From: Streptococcus parasanguinis CC87K
Lineage (GTDB): Bacteria > Bacillota > Bacilli > Lactobacillales > Streptococcaceae
DNA: 64,000 nt
Direction: 5' to 3'
Assembly (NCBI RefSeq): GCF_000507765.1
Contig: NZ_KI669401.1
Coordinates: 1,228,597 to 1,292,596 of the forward strand
The position numbers and the translations under genes were made by a program. This document shows, one piece after another, positions 28,677-39,444 of the stretch. A model generated the notes under the pieces. That model was not told where the DNA came from. It did not search any database and saw nothing but the letters and a program-made list of their open reading frames with translations. How positions within the stretch are numbered: the stretch's first letter is position 1; every line of letters starts with the position of its first letter.

Positions 28677-30341
28677 TCATTCTTTTTTAATTTCTTTCAA
28701 AGACCAGTGGCCCGTCTCTTCATACTGGTCAATCAAGTCCTTGGCTGTTTGCGTAATCTCCTCTGGATAATGCAGGCTTTCTAGGGTATTGACCGCATTC
28801 TTAGTCACGGCTGACCCTGGCTTGATCTGGTAGTCAAAGACGATCTTGCCATCCACATAGCGACTGTCAAAATGGTAATTATCATTGACTTCACCGGAGG
28901 CTGCGACCAGCTCAATATCATGACTGGAAATCATGTAGAGACAGTTTTGAACAGCCAACCAGCGGACAATCCCAAGGCCTGATCCGATCCGCTCGATGGT
29001 ATTGGTCCCCTTAAAGAGCTCGTCAATAAAGAAATAGTGAAAACCAGGCTTTTTCAGATGCTGAATCATACGTAAAATAGCTTTACTTTCGGTGATGAAG
29101 TAACTATCTCCAACTTCAATGTCATCGCTCACATCCATAGCCGTTAGCACATGACCATAGGGAAGGGCTAATTTTTCTCCATAGGCAAAGCCTAACCCTT
29201 GAGCCAGAATGGCATTGATGGCGACAGTTTTCAAATAGGTCGATTTCCCGGAAGCATTGTCCCCACTGATGACCATATTTTTTTGAAAATGCACATCATT
29301 CGCAATCGGATTAGACAGCAAGGGATGATAGAGCGTCTCGCCCTCAATGCCACCCGTCTCTGTAAAGACTGGCTGACAGACTACTTCTAGGTCTCGCTTG
29401 TGGCGCAAGAGGCTAATAGCAACTTCCATCTCTCCAAGGAGATCCAGAAGCTTCTGGGCCTCTTTTTGATGAGCCTTCACCTGATTGTAAATATAAACCT
29501 GAGCGATCTGCGGGAGTAAAAAGAGGACGTTGAGGTAGAGGAGAACAATTTCCATCTCAGAGGTCCCCGTTGGACTCTGCAAGACACTGGCAAGGATCCG
29601 CGTTTTCTTAAAGGGTTTGACCGCTTGCTTTAGTTCTTCTTGTTGTGGCAAGGCTAGATCGCTCAAGCGTTCAGCCGAAGCAAAGATGCGAACCAGATAG
29701 CTAACATTATCCAGACGGATTTTATTGGACCAATTGCGCAAACTCGAAAAGACAATATTAAAGACCACACTGATAACCAAGAGGGTAATGGCACCGACTG
29801 GCTCAAAGGGGATGGCAAAGAGACAGACAATGGGAAGGCAGGCCAAGGCTAGATAGAGGGGCAAACCTGCATAATGCTTGCCGGGATTTGCGACAATGCT
29901 CCGCGCCATGTTGTGGTTCTTCTTGCCCAGTTGGTTGAAAATGACCTGGACCTTGAGGCGCAAATCAGGATGCTCTTCAAAGAAGGCTTCTAAGTCATGA
30001 AGCTGGTCCTGAGGCTGGAATTCCAGCAGGCGCATTTTTTGATAGAGAGCCTCTGCCCCAAGGCTCGATTGGGTATAGTTGAGCTGATCAAAGACCGCAT
30101 CCAAAGCCAAATCATGCCAGGTCTGATCATCCACTTGGCTATCGATCGTCCTTCCCTTAGCTGGATAAGTCAGACTATCTATCAAACTTTCTTCTGTGTC
30201 TTTCTTGCGAAAGAAAGGCGCTCCATCCCAAGCCTTCTTCAGCTTTTGCTTGAGGCGGATAGCCGTAAGAAATTTGGTTGCCCAAATCACCACTATCAAT
30301 CCTAGGATCCCAAGCGGGATCCAGTTCACATTTCCTTCCAT
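28677..30341 (-). CDS. MutS-family ATPase with membrane segments
   Basis: A 554-residue protein. The C-terminal third is a MutS-type ATPase: Walker A SGDNASGKSTYLKT (about 355-368), Walker B FFIDELFKGTN and SSHD. It lacks the N-terminal mismatch-recognition domain of MutS. One hydrophobic segment lies near residues 8-24 and two adjacent ones near 160-195, so it is likely membrane-tethered. It is therefore not the mismatch-repair MutS; its role is unknown. It lies four bases after the CapA gene in one operon. Confidence 0.85.
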   Translation of the reverse strand: MEGNVNWIPLGILGLIVVIWATKFLTAIRLKQKLKKAWDGAPFFRKKDTEESLIDSLTYPAKGRTIDSQVDDQTWHDLALDAVFDQLNYTQSSLGAEALYQKMRLLEFQPQDQLHDLEAFFEEHPDLRLKVQVIFNQLGKKNHNMARSIVANPGKHYAGLPLYLALACLPIVCLFAIPFEPVGAITLLVISVVFNIVFSSLRNWSNKIRLDNVSYLVRIFASAERLSDLALPQQEELKQAVKPFKKTRILASVLQSPTGTSEMEIVLLYLNVLFLLPQIAQVYIYNQVKAHQKEAQKLLDLLGEMEVAISLLRHKRDLEVVCQPVFTETGGIEGETLYHPLLSNPIANDVHFQKNMVISGDNASGKSTYLKTVAINAILAQGLGFAYGEKLALPYGHVLTAMDVSDDIEVGDSYFITESKAILRMIQHLKKPGFHYFFIDELFKGTNTIERIGSGLGIVRWLAVQNCLYMISSHDIELVAASGEVNDNYHFDSRYVDGKIVFDYQIKPGSAVTKNAVNTLESLHYPEEITQTAKDLIDQYEETGHWSLKEIKKE

Positions 30342-30344
30342 GCT

Positions 30345-31688
30345 CTATTCCTTTCCACTCTGAGGCCAGTCCAAGTGAACATGTTCCTTCATTTCTCGGT
30401 AGGCCGTATCCACTCTCTCCTTGGTCTCCTCATCCAGCTTGTCGCGGTATTTGCCACCCTGGATAAAATCTTCCAAAATATAGGTCTGGTACTTGTACAA
30501 GTCATAGCCTTCAGGAGAATAGGTGCCCTTCGGAGTCCGACTGACCCAGGTTGGATGAGCAGTAGCCGTCTTAATCCGTGTCTTGCGACCAACCTTTTCG
30601 ATGGTCACATCCATCAAGACCCCTCGCTCTGTCCATTGGGCAGTCTCTACATCTTCCATGGTTTCCAGACGCTGATTGGAAAGGAAATTCCCCATTGAGT
30701 AGATGATAAGCTTGTTTTGACCATCTTTATTGACCACTTCAGCAGGCTCTACAACATGGGGATGACCGCCAAAGACGATATCAGCTCCCCAAGAAACCAT
30801 CTTGTGATAGAGCTCTTTTTGCTCTTCTGTCGGCTCCAACTGGTACTCGATTCCCATCTGAGGCATGACAATAGTAATATCTGCCTCTTGCTCTGCCTTT
30901 TGGATCTCCGCCTTCATCCGCTCTTCATCCAAATCAGACAAGACATCCGCCTGCTCTTCTGGAGTGAGCGTCGTTTCCATCCCATTAAAGCCGTAAGCAT
31001 AGGCTAGAATAGCAATCTTGATGCCATTCACTTCCTTGATCACCAAGGGGGCCTGGCCTCTCTTTTCATGCGTGTAGACACCGACAGGTGTGATGCCTGC
31101 ATCTTCAAAGGCCTTGGCTGTCGAATAGACCCCTTCTAGACCTGAATCCAGGATGTGGTTGTGTCCCAAATCCATGACATCATAACCAGCATCCTTGATG
31201 GCTGGTACGACTTCGCTCGGCGCATTAAAAAGAGGATATCCTGACAAATAATAATTCGGGTTAATGGTTCCCTCAAAATCGCCCAAGGCTAGATCCGCTT
31301 TTTGTAGCCAGGGTTTGACATACTCATAATTTTCATGAAAATCATAGCTTCCATCTTCTTTTTGCGCGCTCATATAAAGCAAATCATGGTAGAGCTGGTC
31401 TCCATTAGCCATGATCCGCGCTGTATGAGGAATCTGATCAGCCGGTGTTTTTGCCTTGTACACAACCTCTGGCCGTTCGGTTGCGGTAATCGGAAAGCCT
31501 TGAAACTTTTGCACCCACAAAATGGCATTGGCCACGATAAAAACGACAGACAAGAGCACATAGACAAACTGTTCATTGGTCAGTCGAATCTTTGAAAAAA
31601 GACGATCAAAAGCCCAATCAAAGGCTGCCGATAGCTCTTTTCCCATCGTTTTGATGGTTCCTTTCACACTCTCCCACTTCTCTAACAT
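30345..31688 (-). CDS. CapA/PgsA-family metallophosphatase-like protein
   Basis: A 447-residue protein from the ATG at 31688 (MLEKWESVKG; GAGGTAGGA upstream). One membrane helix (about 40-58) precedes an outer domain. That domain carries CapA-family motifs: ANGDQLYHDLL, DFEGTINP, DLGHNHILDSG, GGHPHVVEP and IYSMGNFLSNQ, the last holding metal-ligand-type histidines and asparagines. The family is named for poly-gamma-glutamate capsule synthesis, but no pgsBC genes are present, so a different surface-polymer role is likely. Confidence 0.82.
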   Translation of the reverse strand: MLEKWESVKGTIKTMGKELSAAFDWAFDRLFSKIRLTNEQFVYVLLSVVFIVANAILWVQKFQGFPITATERPEVVYKAKTPADQIPHTARIMANGDQLYHDLLYMSAQKEDGSYDFHENYEYVKPWLQKADLALGDFEGTINPNYYLSGYPLFNAPSEVVPAIKDAGYDVMDLGHNHILDSGLEGVYSTAKAFEDAGITPVGVYTHEKRGQAPLVIKEVNGIKIAILAYAYGFNGMETTLTPEEQADVLSDLDEERMKAEIQKAEQEADITIVMPQMGIEYQLEPTEEQKELYHKMVSWGADIVFGGHPHVVEPAEVVNKDGQNKLIIYSMGNFLSNQRLETMEDVETAQWTERGVLMDVTIEKVGRKTRIKTATAHPTWVSRTPKGTYSPEGYDLYKYQTYILEDFIQGGKYRDKLDEETKERVDTAYREMKEHVHLDWPQSGKE

Positions 31689-31848
31689 TCCTACCTCTTC
31701 TTCGTACCTAGTTTCTCCAATGATCCGCCAACAGATTGAGCTGTCATTGAAATACTTTCTCTTCATTGTATCACAATTTTTAAGAGGAGAAAAAAAGTTC
31801 TGCAAAACAGAACTTTTAAATGATTAATTACTTGAAAAAATAGCTTCG

Positions 31849-32565
31849 TCACACCAAATAATGCCAGTAGATATAATTGTAGACGAATATCCAAATTGGT
31901 TTCCAGTAAACTAAGAAATTACTGAAACTATGTAGGAGGATCACCAATCGTAGATCTCTGTGCTTTTTATAAACTGCTGCTAAGAACACCCCAAAAATAA
32001 AATAATCAGTCAACATAATCGGATCTCGAAATCGATAAACAAAATGAGCAGCAGAAAACAAGAAAGCGGATAACAGAATATCGAAGTGAAATCGATTATT
32101 TTTAAAGAAACAATTCATTAAATAGGAACGATAAAATAATTCCTCACTGATTGGAGCGATAATGATGGATACTGCAAAATCCAATATTATTGAAATCCCC
32201 AACCCTTTTAAATACACCGAATCCGGTAGCTTGATCAGAACAGTTTCTGGTGCAAAAACAATCCGGTCCTGAAATGTAGTTATAACCCACTTCGACACCA
32301 TACTATATAAAATAACCAGAAGGAAATAAAACAGATAAGACCATTTCCATTTCGAACTATAAAAATTTACGAGAATCCCTTTCTTTTTCATCCACAAAAC
32401 AAGAGCAAGGATCAACAAAATACGAAGAGCCATTTGAATACAAATAAATAAAGAGGCACTCCCATTAAATAAGGTTGTAATACCAACTGCCGCGAGTTCT
32501 AAAACAAATAGATCAAAAAATTCAAAAAGAGTGATCGACAATATAGCCTTCAAGAATTTCGTCAT
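31849..32565 (-). CDS. CPBP family intramembrane metalloprotease
   Basis: A 238-residue membrane protein with about seven helices and the CPBP (Abi) motifs: EELFYRS (EExxxR), FSAAHF (FxxxH) and HSFSNF (HxxxN). In streptococci such proteins are often linked to bacteriocin self-immunity, but no bacteriocin gene is visible here. AT-rich codon use suggests it is accessory. Downstream (minus) 32566-32828 is its upstream region, with AT-rich promoter-like sequence and a hairpin near 32725-32757. Confidence 0.82.
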   Translation of the reverse strand: MTKFLKAILSITLFEFFDLFVLELAAVGITTLFNGSASLFICIQMALRILLILALVLWMKKKGILVNFYSSKWKWSYLFYFLLVILYSMVSKWVITTFQDRIVFAPETVLIKLPDSVYLKGLGISIILDFAVSIIIAPISEELFYRSYLMNCFFKNNRFHFDILLSAFLFSAAHFVYRFRDPIMLTDYFIFGVFLAAVYKKHRDLRLVILLHSFSNFLVYWKPIWIFVYNYIYWHYLV

Positions 32566-32724
32566 ATCCTCACCTCATTCATCTAATCGTATGCTAAAAT
32601 ATAAAGATTTCTCAATCCCACTATTTTATAAAGCAATCTTTATTATAGCACAGCTCACCTACCTTGAGAACACTTCATTTTAATTTCTTTTATCAAAATT
32701 ATAGGAATTATAGGATAGAAAAAA

Positions 32725-32757
32725 GAGGCTTCCTCCCCTTAGAATGCAGAGGAACTT
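32725..32757 (-). terminator. Possible terminator beyond repeat A copy 2
   Basis: On the minus strand TTCCTC pairs with GAGGAA, followed by GCCTCTTTTTT. It would end transcripts that pass msrAB and repeat copy 2. The stem is short and the loop long. Confidence 0.4.
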
Positions 32758-32829
32758 TTTGACATAAATCATCTGCAGTAAACCGCCGGAAAACATCATC
32801 ACGATTTTCAACTGGTGCAAGCATCTACT

Positions 32830-32967
32830 GAAACTTTCCGCTGTGAGAAAAGTGCCTGAAACATAATTGTTTCAGGCACTCGGGAGTTTTGAAACCTTAG
32901 GTTCAAAACTAAGTCATGGAACTTCTTCGAAGTTCGCTGACGTCCGTACTCACCTAAGGAAAGTTTC
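32830..32967 (-). repeat. Repeat family A, copy 2 (short form)
   Basis: 138 bp: terminal arms GAAACTTTCC/GGAAAGTTTC, inner arm GTGAG/CTCAC, H1 GTGCCTGAAAC/GTTTCAGGCAC, H2 AGTTTTGAA/TTCAAAACT, H3 AACTTC/GAAGTT. It ends 16 bp from the msrAB stop codon. Confidence 0.9.
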
Positions 32968-32983
32968 TAAGATGCTTTTTCTA

Positions 32984-33916
32984 TTATCTCAAAACCTTTA
33001 ACAAATACCCATAACCTTCTTGCTCCATTTCCTCTTTTGGAATAAAGCGCAGAGAGGCCGAATTGATACAATAGCGAAGGCCACCTTGGTCTTTGGGTCC
33101 ATCGGTGAAGACATGGCCGAGATGGGCATTGCCTGAGCGGGAACGAACTTCGATCCGCTCCATTCCATGGCTATGATCCTGGTAATAGTGGACGACATCT
33201 TTGGCAATGGGACGGGAGAAACTTGGCCAGCCACAGCCAGATGCAAACTTATCCTTGGCAAAAAAGAGTGGCTCCCCAGTCGTAATATCCACATAGATGC
33301 CCTCTTCAAAGGTCTGATCATAGGCATTGTGGAAAGGACGTTCCGTCGCACTTTCTTGAGTGACTTGGTACTGTTCTGTTGTCAGTTTCGCTTTTAAGGT
33401 TTCTTGATCTGGCTTCTGATAAGCTGCCGGATCAATCAAGGGTTGGGCTGCATCCGTCACATCGATATGGCAATAGCCTCCAGGATTCTTCTTGAGGTAG
33501 TCTTGGTGGTAGTCCTCAGCTAGGATGTAGTGGCGCAAAGTCTCTAGCTCAACCGCTATTTTGCTGCTCAGTTGCTTCTCTTCTTCCGCAAACACTTGGA
33601 CGATCACTTCACGATCTGCCTCGTCTAGGTAATAGACACCGGTCCGATATTGGCGTCCTCGATCATTTCCCTGCTTGTTAATAGACAAGGGATCGATCAC
33701 ACGGAAATAGTAGAGCAGAATCGATCGTAGGGTAATTTTATCTGGATCGTAGATGACCTGAACAGTTTCTGCATGATCCGTTTCCTTGATCAGTTGGTAA
33801 TTGGTCGTTTCTACCTGGCCATTGGCATAGCCCACCGTCGTCTCTTCTACACCGGGGATCCGTGAAAAATATTCCTCTAAGCCCCAAAAACAGCCACCTG
33901 CTAGATAAATCTCTGC
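32984..33916 (-). CDS. msrAB: Bifunctional peptide methionine sulfoxide reductase MsrA-MsrB
   Basis: A 310-residue fusion that repairs oxidised methionine. MsrA comes first: GGCFWGLE with nucleophile Cys10. MsrB follows (about 175-310): the metal-site and catalytic motifs [17 protein letters not shown] and [12 protein letters not shown] are present. I start at 33916 ([10 protein letters not shown]), because the longer frame adds 16 unrelated residues. No signal peptide, so cytoplasmic. It fits the peroxide stress created by SpxB. Confidence 0.93.
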   Translation of the reverse strand, partial: AEIYLAGGCFWGLEEYFSRIPGVEETTVGYANGQVETTNYQLIKETDHAETVQVIYDPDKITLRSILLYYFRVIDPLSINKQGNDRGRQYRTGVYYLDEADREVIVQVFAEEEKQLSSKIAVELETLRHYILAEDYHQDYLKKNPGGYCHIDVTDAAQPLIDPAAYQKPDQETLKAKLTTEQYQVTQESATERPFHNAYDQTFEEGIYVDITTGEPLFFAKDKFASGCGWPSFSRPIAKDVVHYYQDHSHGMERIEVRSRSGNAHLGHVFTDGPKDQGGLRYCINSASLRFIPKEEMEQEGYGYLLKVLR

Positions 33917-34198
33917 CATCTTTTTTCCTCGCTTCCTGCATTCCCCACAGGGAACGCTTGACATCTATTAGCTCCATCATAATCCAAGAGCCTCAGATTT
34001 TCAAGGATTCTGCATCAAAAAACCCTTCTACTATACTAGTAAAAGGGATAAAGGCATTCCCACTTATTTTTCAAATAAGAAAAAGAGCGAGTAATAAAAA
34101 TTCCAAAACGATAGGGTTAACTGATGTAGAAAATCATGAAGGACTACCATGACCAACACCTCCTCTGAATATCTGTGGACAAACTCAAGGCACATCAA

Positions 34199-34528
34199 CT
34201 ACAAAACCACCGTCGGTCCATAGACCTGTAACTGAGGCTTCACAACCTCGTAATGCCAGTGATCATAAGCTCGCCAAGCTTGAAAGGCCTCTTCGTTCAA
34301 AGCTAGCCCACCCAGACCAATCAATAAACTGGCGGTCTGATAAAACTTTTCCAACTCAATCAACAGACGATTGTCTATTCGCTTAGCCTTTGATAAAACT
34401 CTTAAAATCCAATCTAGATTTTCCTCAAATCGAAGGGCATCTGGACTGGAGGTGAATCCTTTAGAAAAGGCTGTTTGAAGAAGGGTGATCGTCGTCCTTG
34501 CCTCTTGAATCACGTCCCTTTCTTCCAT
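34199..34528 (-). CDS. Uncharacterised small protein
   Basis: A 109-residue, mostly helical soluble protein from the ATG at 34528, which has AAGGAAGG upstream. It has no motif I recognise, no signal and no membrane helix. It stands alone in a gap between msrAB and pyrDA. The preceding stretch to 33960 carries a short hairpin at 34021-34045 and no other gene. Confidence 0.6.
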   Translation of the reverse strand: MEERDVIQEARTTITLLQTAFSKGFTSSPDALRFEENLDWILRVLSKAKRIDNRLLIELEKFYQTASLLIGLGGLALNEEAFQAWRAYDHWHYEVVKPQLQVYGPTVVL

Positions 34529-34637
34529 AGAAATCACCTTCCTTTTCACCTCCATTGTACACCTTTTTCTCTCTATAAAAATGGAAAATTCCTAAAACTA
34601 GGAACAGAATGATCTCTCTTGATAAGAAACCATAAAA

Positions 34638-34667
34638 AACTTCCCCAAGTTTCCACTTGAGGAAGTT
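34638..34667 (-). terminator. Terminator of pyrDA
   Basis: AACTTCCcCAAGT pairs with ACTTGaGGAAGTT around a 4-nt loop. The minus strand continues with TTTTTT. Confidence 0.85.
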
Positions 34668-34679
34668 CTTTTCGAAAGA

Positions 34680-35615
34680 TTAGTCAATGTAGTGCAATTT
34701 CCCACGGAAGTCTTCCAGGCTTTGGTAGCCTTTTTCTTCCATGATGGCTTTGAGCTCCGCAGTGATGCGGTCAAAAGCTCCTACTCCTTCTTTATGGAGT
34801 GTCGTTCCGATTTGCACCATACTAGCCCCACAAAGAATATGCTCAAAAGCATCGCGACCAGTCAAGACGCCCCCTGTCCCCACAATCTGAATTTCTGGGT
34901 TCAGACGTTGGTAAAAAGCATGGACATTGGCGAGAGCCGTTGGTTTGATGTATTCTCCACCAATCCCACCAAATCCGTTTTTAGGACGGATCACCACGGA
35001 TTCATCCTCGATGTAGAGGCCATTTCCGATCGAATTGACGCAATTGACAAACTTGAGCGGGTATTTGTTAAAGATCGCTGCCGCCTGATCAAAATGAACG
35101 ATATCAAAATAAGGTGGCAACTTGATGCCAAGAGGTTTGGTGAAATAGGCAAAGACCTCGGACAAGATCCGATCTGTCGTATCAAAATCATAGGCAATCT
35201 GAGGTTTTCCAGGGACATTGGGACAAGATAGGTTCAACTCTGTCAAGCCTTTAAAGTCACTGTCTTGCACCTTTTTCAAGATGGTATGGGTTTCCTCTGG
35301 AGACATGCCGACGAGAGATAAGAAGAAGGTCCGATCGGGATCTGTTTCTTGCAACTCCAATAGGTAATTCAAATAATAGTCCAAGCCTTGGTTAGGTAGC
35401 CCCATCGAATTGATTGAGCCCAGTGGGACATCTTGGTAGCGTGGCTCTGGATTGCCAGCACGGAATTCTAAGGTCGCTGTCTTGGTCACAAACGTCCCAG
35501 CAACTGAGTTCTTCACTTCTTCTAATTCCTCAGTGGTCATACAGGCTACACCTGCCGCATTCATCAAGCAGTTGTCAAATTCAAAACCAGCAATTTGCGT
35601 TTTTGTCGATACCAT
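34680..35615 (-). CDS. pyrDA: Dihydroorotate dehydrogenase A (class 1A)
   Basis: A 311-residue FMN enzyme that oxidises dihydroorotate to orotate with fumarate as acceptor, in pyrimidine synthesis. The active-site loop [12 protein letters not shown] holds the catalytic Cys typical of class 1, and [11 protein letters not shown] and [11 protein letters not shown] are FMN-site segments. The size and the absence of a pyrK partner point to class 1A, the fumarate-dependent cytosolic form. AAGGAG precedes the ATG, and it is monocistronic. Confidence 0.92.
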   Translation of the reverse strand: MVSTKTQIAGFEFDNCLMNAAGVACMTTEELEEVKNSVAGTFVTKTATLEFRAGNPEPRYQDVPLGSINSMGLPNQGLDYYLNYLLELQETDPDRTFFLSLVGMSPEETHTILKKVQDSDFKGLTELNLSCPNVPGKPQIAYDFDTTDRILSEVFAYFTKPLGIKLPPYFDIVHFDQAAAIFNKYPLKFVNCVNSIGNGLYIEDESVVIRPKNGFGGIGGEYIKPTALANVHAFYQRLNPEIQIVGTGGVLTGRDAFEHILCGASMVQIGTTLHKEGVGAFDRITAELKAIMEEKGYQSLEDFRGKLHYID

Positions 35616-35680
35616 CTTGTACTCCTTTTTTGAAACACCACCAACAGAATCGTTCGGGATGCTCTCTATTTTCTTCTTTC

Positions 35681-35689
35681 ATTATACCA
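35681..35689 (-). promoter_or_regulatory. Extended -10 of pyrDA
   Basis: On the minus strand TGGTATAAT, an extended -10, lies about 65 bp before the pyrDA start. No good -35 is present. The 10-bp palindrome GGAAGCTTCC lies just upstream. Confidence 0.5.
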
Positions 35690-35786
35690 TCACTTGGAAG
35701 CTTCCGGACAATCAAAGCTAAAAATTCTTCCAAACATTCGGACTTTCCTAGTCTCGATAAAGTTTTCAGAAAATTCAACTTTTTTC

Positions 35787-35815
35787 TTTACAAGCCAAAA
35801 AAAGTCTGCTATAAT
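35787..35815 (+). promoter_or_regulatory. Promoter of gdhA
   Basis: TTTACA (35787-35792), 17-bp spacer, TATAAT (35810-35815). About 93 nt of leader follow before the ATG. Confidence 0.85.
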
Positions 35816-35860
35816 GATCCATGTAATAAAACATGACATTGTTTGTCAACTGTCTCAAAG

Positions 35861-37261
<1,401 letters not shown>

Positions 37262-37306
37262 TCAATCGATATTTTTCTTTAAGACCTTCGGGTCAAAGCC
37301 TCTCAA

Positions 37307-37339
37307 CTCCTGAAACCAGTATGTTTCAGGAGTTTTTTT
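37307..37339 (+). terminator. Terminator of gdhA
   Basis: CTCCTGAAAC/GTTTCAGGAG, a perfect 10-bp stem, followed by seven T. Confidence 0.92.
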
Positions 37340-37489
37340 ATAGCTACCAGCCTCTGTCAAGACAACCCGACCAAGGGAGGAAAGCCATTTTTAAGACAAG
37401 GGACTCGACCGTCTCTAGTGAGGAGATGTGAGCCATCTCTTTTTCTGTATCTTTTTCTAAAAAAATTTTATTTTTTTTACTTTTTCCCC

Positions 37490-37518
37490 TTGCATTTTTA
37501 ATAAATTAGTATTAAACT
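37490..37518 (+). promoter_or_regulatory. Promoter of the 105-residue protein gene
   Basis: TTGCAT (37490-37495), 17-bp spacer, TAAACT (37513-37518), then AAAGGAGG seven bases before the ATG at 37540. Confidence 0.65.
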
Positions 37519-37539
37519 GTAGCAAAAGGAGGTGTGCTT

Positions 37540-37857
37540 ATGTTTCTTTTAGCTCAAGAAAAATCAGATACGATCGAATTCCTTAAGTCTGAATTGGTCC
37601 AATTACTCTCCAATATGCGACAAGAAATCGCAGCTAGCCGTCAATCACAGACCGGTGCAGCTTGCCATCATATTGAATATTGCATGAATAAGATCCAAAG
37701 GGCAAAAAGTTCCGTAGCCATTGCCCTCCCGATCGAATCATTAAATCTTGAAATCACGACTATGCTACGCAAGCAACTCATCGTCTTGCCACCAGAGGCT
37801 CGAAAAAATTGGGACCAGATTAAAAAGCTGGACTTCAAATACTGCCACTTAAAATAG
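37540..37857 (+). CDS. Uncharacterised small cytoplasmic protein
   Basis: A 105-residue, mainly alpha-helical protein without signal or membrane helix. I do not recognise the family. It contains cysteines in GAACHHIEYCMNKIQ and ends DFKYCHLK. A clear promoter and consensus ribosome site show it is expressed. Start at 37540 rather than the GTG at 37534, based on ribosome-site spacing. Repeat family B copy 2 begins three bases after its stop and would serve as its terminator. Confidence 0.65.
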   Translation: MFLLAQEKSDTIEFLKSELVQLLSNMRQEIAASRQSQTGAACHHIEYCMNKIQRAKSSVAIALPIESLNLEITTMLRKQLIVLPPEARKNWDQIKKLDFKYCHLK

Positions 37858-37860
37858 ACC

Positions 37861-38047
37861 AAAAAAGAGAGTGGGACAGAAATCGGTAATTCGTTAGAAT
37901 TCGATTTCGTCGTCCCACCTCCGCACAGTTGAGTAGGGTTGTAAAAGCTGATGAAATCAGCGTAGTAGAGCCCACTCAACCACTGCGTCTTGCTCGACAA
38001 TCCAAAAATAATTGAGAGGCTAGGACTTTTGTCCCAGCCTCTTTTTT
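37861..38047 (-). repeat. Repeat family B, copy 2 (inverted)
   Basis: About 187 bp, the reverse complement of the copies at 11506 and 63296, nearly identical to both. It starts three bases past a stop codon. Its right end AGAGGCT...AGCCTCTTTTTT terminates plus-strand transcription, and its left end GTGGGAC...GTCCCACTCTCTTTTTT terminates minus-strand transcription. Confidence 0.88.
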
Positions 38048-38114
38048 GTGTTAAAAAATATAAAAAATTGGTTCATAAATTAATTTATTCGATAGAATGA
38101 TTCAATCGTCTACT

Positions 38115-38416
38115 TAAACTTTCCGCTGTGAGAAAAGTGCCTGAAACAATAACGTTTCAGGCACTCGGGAGTTTTGAGAGTAAAACAGTTCGGGGAACTG
38201 TTTTAGCCTGAGCCTAAAAATTAAAAAGCGAAGGGGTTCAAAACGAATTGAACACGGGCTGCGGATTGTGTCAAAAAGATAAGTCCTCCTAGAATCGAAA
38301 GATTCTGCGTCAAACTTCCTATTTTGACTTTATCCGCAGACGCCCTTTGTATCTTGATTTAGTCATGGAACTTCTTCGAAGTTCGCTGACGTCCGTTCTC
38401 ACCTAAGGAAAGTTTC
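38115..38416 (-). repeat. Repeat family A, copy 3 (long form)
   Basis: 302 bp. It has the same ends, H1 and H3 as the short form, but the H2 hairpin is replaced by a domain of about 190 bp with its own nested inverted repeats: AAACAGTTC/GAACTGTTT, GGTTCAA/TTGAAC and CTGCGGAT/ATCCGCAG. It ends 42 bp from the stop of the mscS gene. Only this element and repeat B copy 2 occupy 37861-38458. Confidence 0.9.
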
Positions 38417-38458
38417 TAAGAGGATCTTATCTACATTCTAATTTCTGAGCTTTTCTTA

Positions 38459-39307
38459 TTACATGATCCCGTTCTTTCCTGTCGGTAGGCTAATCCCTGC
38501 TTCCATCAAGGCATCATGGTAGAGTTTATAGTAGGTATGATAGACAGTTGTCTGGGTTCCATTTTGCGCAGTCATAGCAATGCGGAAGGAATAACGACCA
38601 TTTTTTTCAATCTGTGGGCCTAATATCGTAGGACCTGTCAACACTTCTGGGTGTTTGTCTTGTTGAGACTGATTAACCTGAGCAATCACCTGATAGATCT
38701 TGTCGAGATCGGTATTCGCATCTAGCGGAATATCCACCAGCACGCGCATATCACCACGTGAGAGATTGCTGACGACGGTGATATTGCGATTCGGAACAAA
38801 GTGGAGAGTCCCATCAAAGTCCCGCACCTGGGTCGTCCGAATCCCGACACTGCTGACGATTCCGGCAATATTGATAGACCCATTCGTGAGACGAACATTG
38901 TCTCCCACGTCCAACTGGCGTTCTAAAAGGATAAAGAAACCATTGACCAAATCGGAAAGAAAGCCCTGGGCTCCCATCCCAATCGCCACCCCAGCAATCC
39001 CAGCACCAGCCAAGAGACTAGAGACTGGAAGACCCAGAATCGACAAAATCCAGTAGATCAAGATGAAATACAAACAATAGTTTAAAAGGCTCTCAATCAA
39101 ACGGAGAATCGTATTTTTACGGGCTTCATCCTGCACCGTATATTTAAAGGAAGGAGCTAAAATCCGCTTGACCAGACTATGGATGACCTTTTTAGCGATA
39201 AAAAATAAGAGAAAGACAAAAATCAGAGAGATGCATTTTGACATCAGATCATCAAAAATCTTTGTCCAGTCCATTTTACTGAAATAACGTTGGAAAGCTT
39301 GACTCAT
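38459..39307 (-). CDS. Small-conductance mechanosensitive channel (MscS family)
   Basis: A 282-residue membrane protein with three helices. The pore-lining TM3 carries the family pattern of alternating Gly and Ala (LLAGAGIAGVAIGMGAQG, about 97-114), followed by the beta-domain segment FILLERQLDVGDNV. It releases solutes on osmotic downshift. The ribosome site is weak. It is divergent from sstT. Repeat A copy 3 lies just downstream. Confidence 0.9.
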   Translation of the reverse strand: MSQAFQRYFSKMDWTKIFDDLMSKCISLIFVFLLFFIAKKVIHSLVKRILAPSFKYTVQDEARKNTILRLIESLLNYCLYFILIYWILSILGLPVSSLLAGAGIAGVAIGMGAQGFLSDLVNGFFILLERQLDVGDNVRLTNGSINIAGIVSSVGIRTTQVRDFDGTLHFVPNRNITVVSNLSRGDMRVLVDIPLDANTDLDKIYQVIAQVNQSQQDKHPEVLTGPTILGPQIEKNGRYSFRIAMTAQNGTQTTVYHTYYKLYHDALMEAGISLPTGKNGIM

Positions 39308-39384
39308 TTATTCGGGCCTTTCTAACAAAGAATAGTATGATTATATCAAATATTCGGAAATAAGGCTATTTTTTGAAAATGTCA

Positions 39385-39413
39385 TTGCTTTTCGTCCTTA
39401 ACTATCGTATAAT
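39385..39413 (+). promoter_or_regulatory. Promoter of sstT
   Basis: TTGCTT (39385-39390), 17-bp spacer, TATAAT (39408-39413). It lies inside the upstream extension of the frame, which supports the start at 39445. Confidence 0.8.
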
Positions 39414-39444
39414 ATTCCTTAATTATTTTTTTAGGAGTTCTTAC

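Noticed and set aside
28677..30341. Mismatch-repair MutS
   Set aside because: Only the ATPase part is present, with membrane segments and no mismatch-recognition domain, so it is listed as MutS-like of unknown role.
32708..32824. A 38-codon minus-strand frame beside repeat A copy 2 (MLAPVENRDD...)
   Set aside because: It has only a weak ribosome site supplied by the repeat arm and no supporting context. It could be a gene remnant, but support is too thin.
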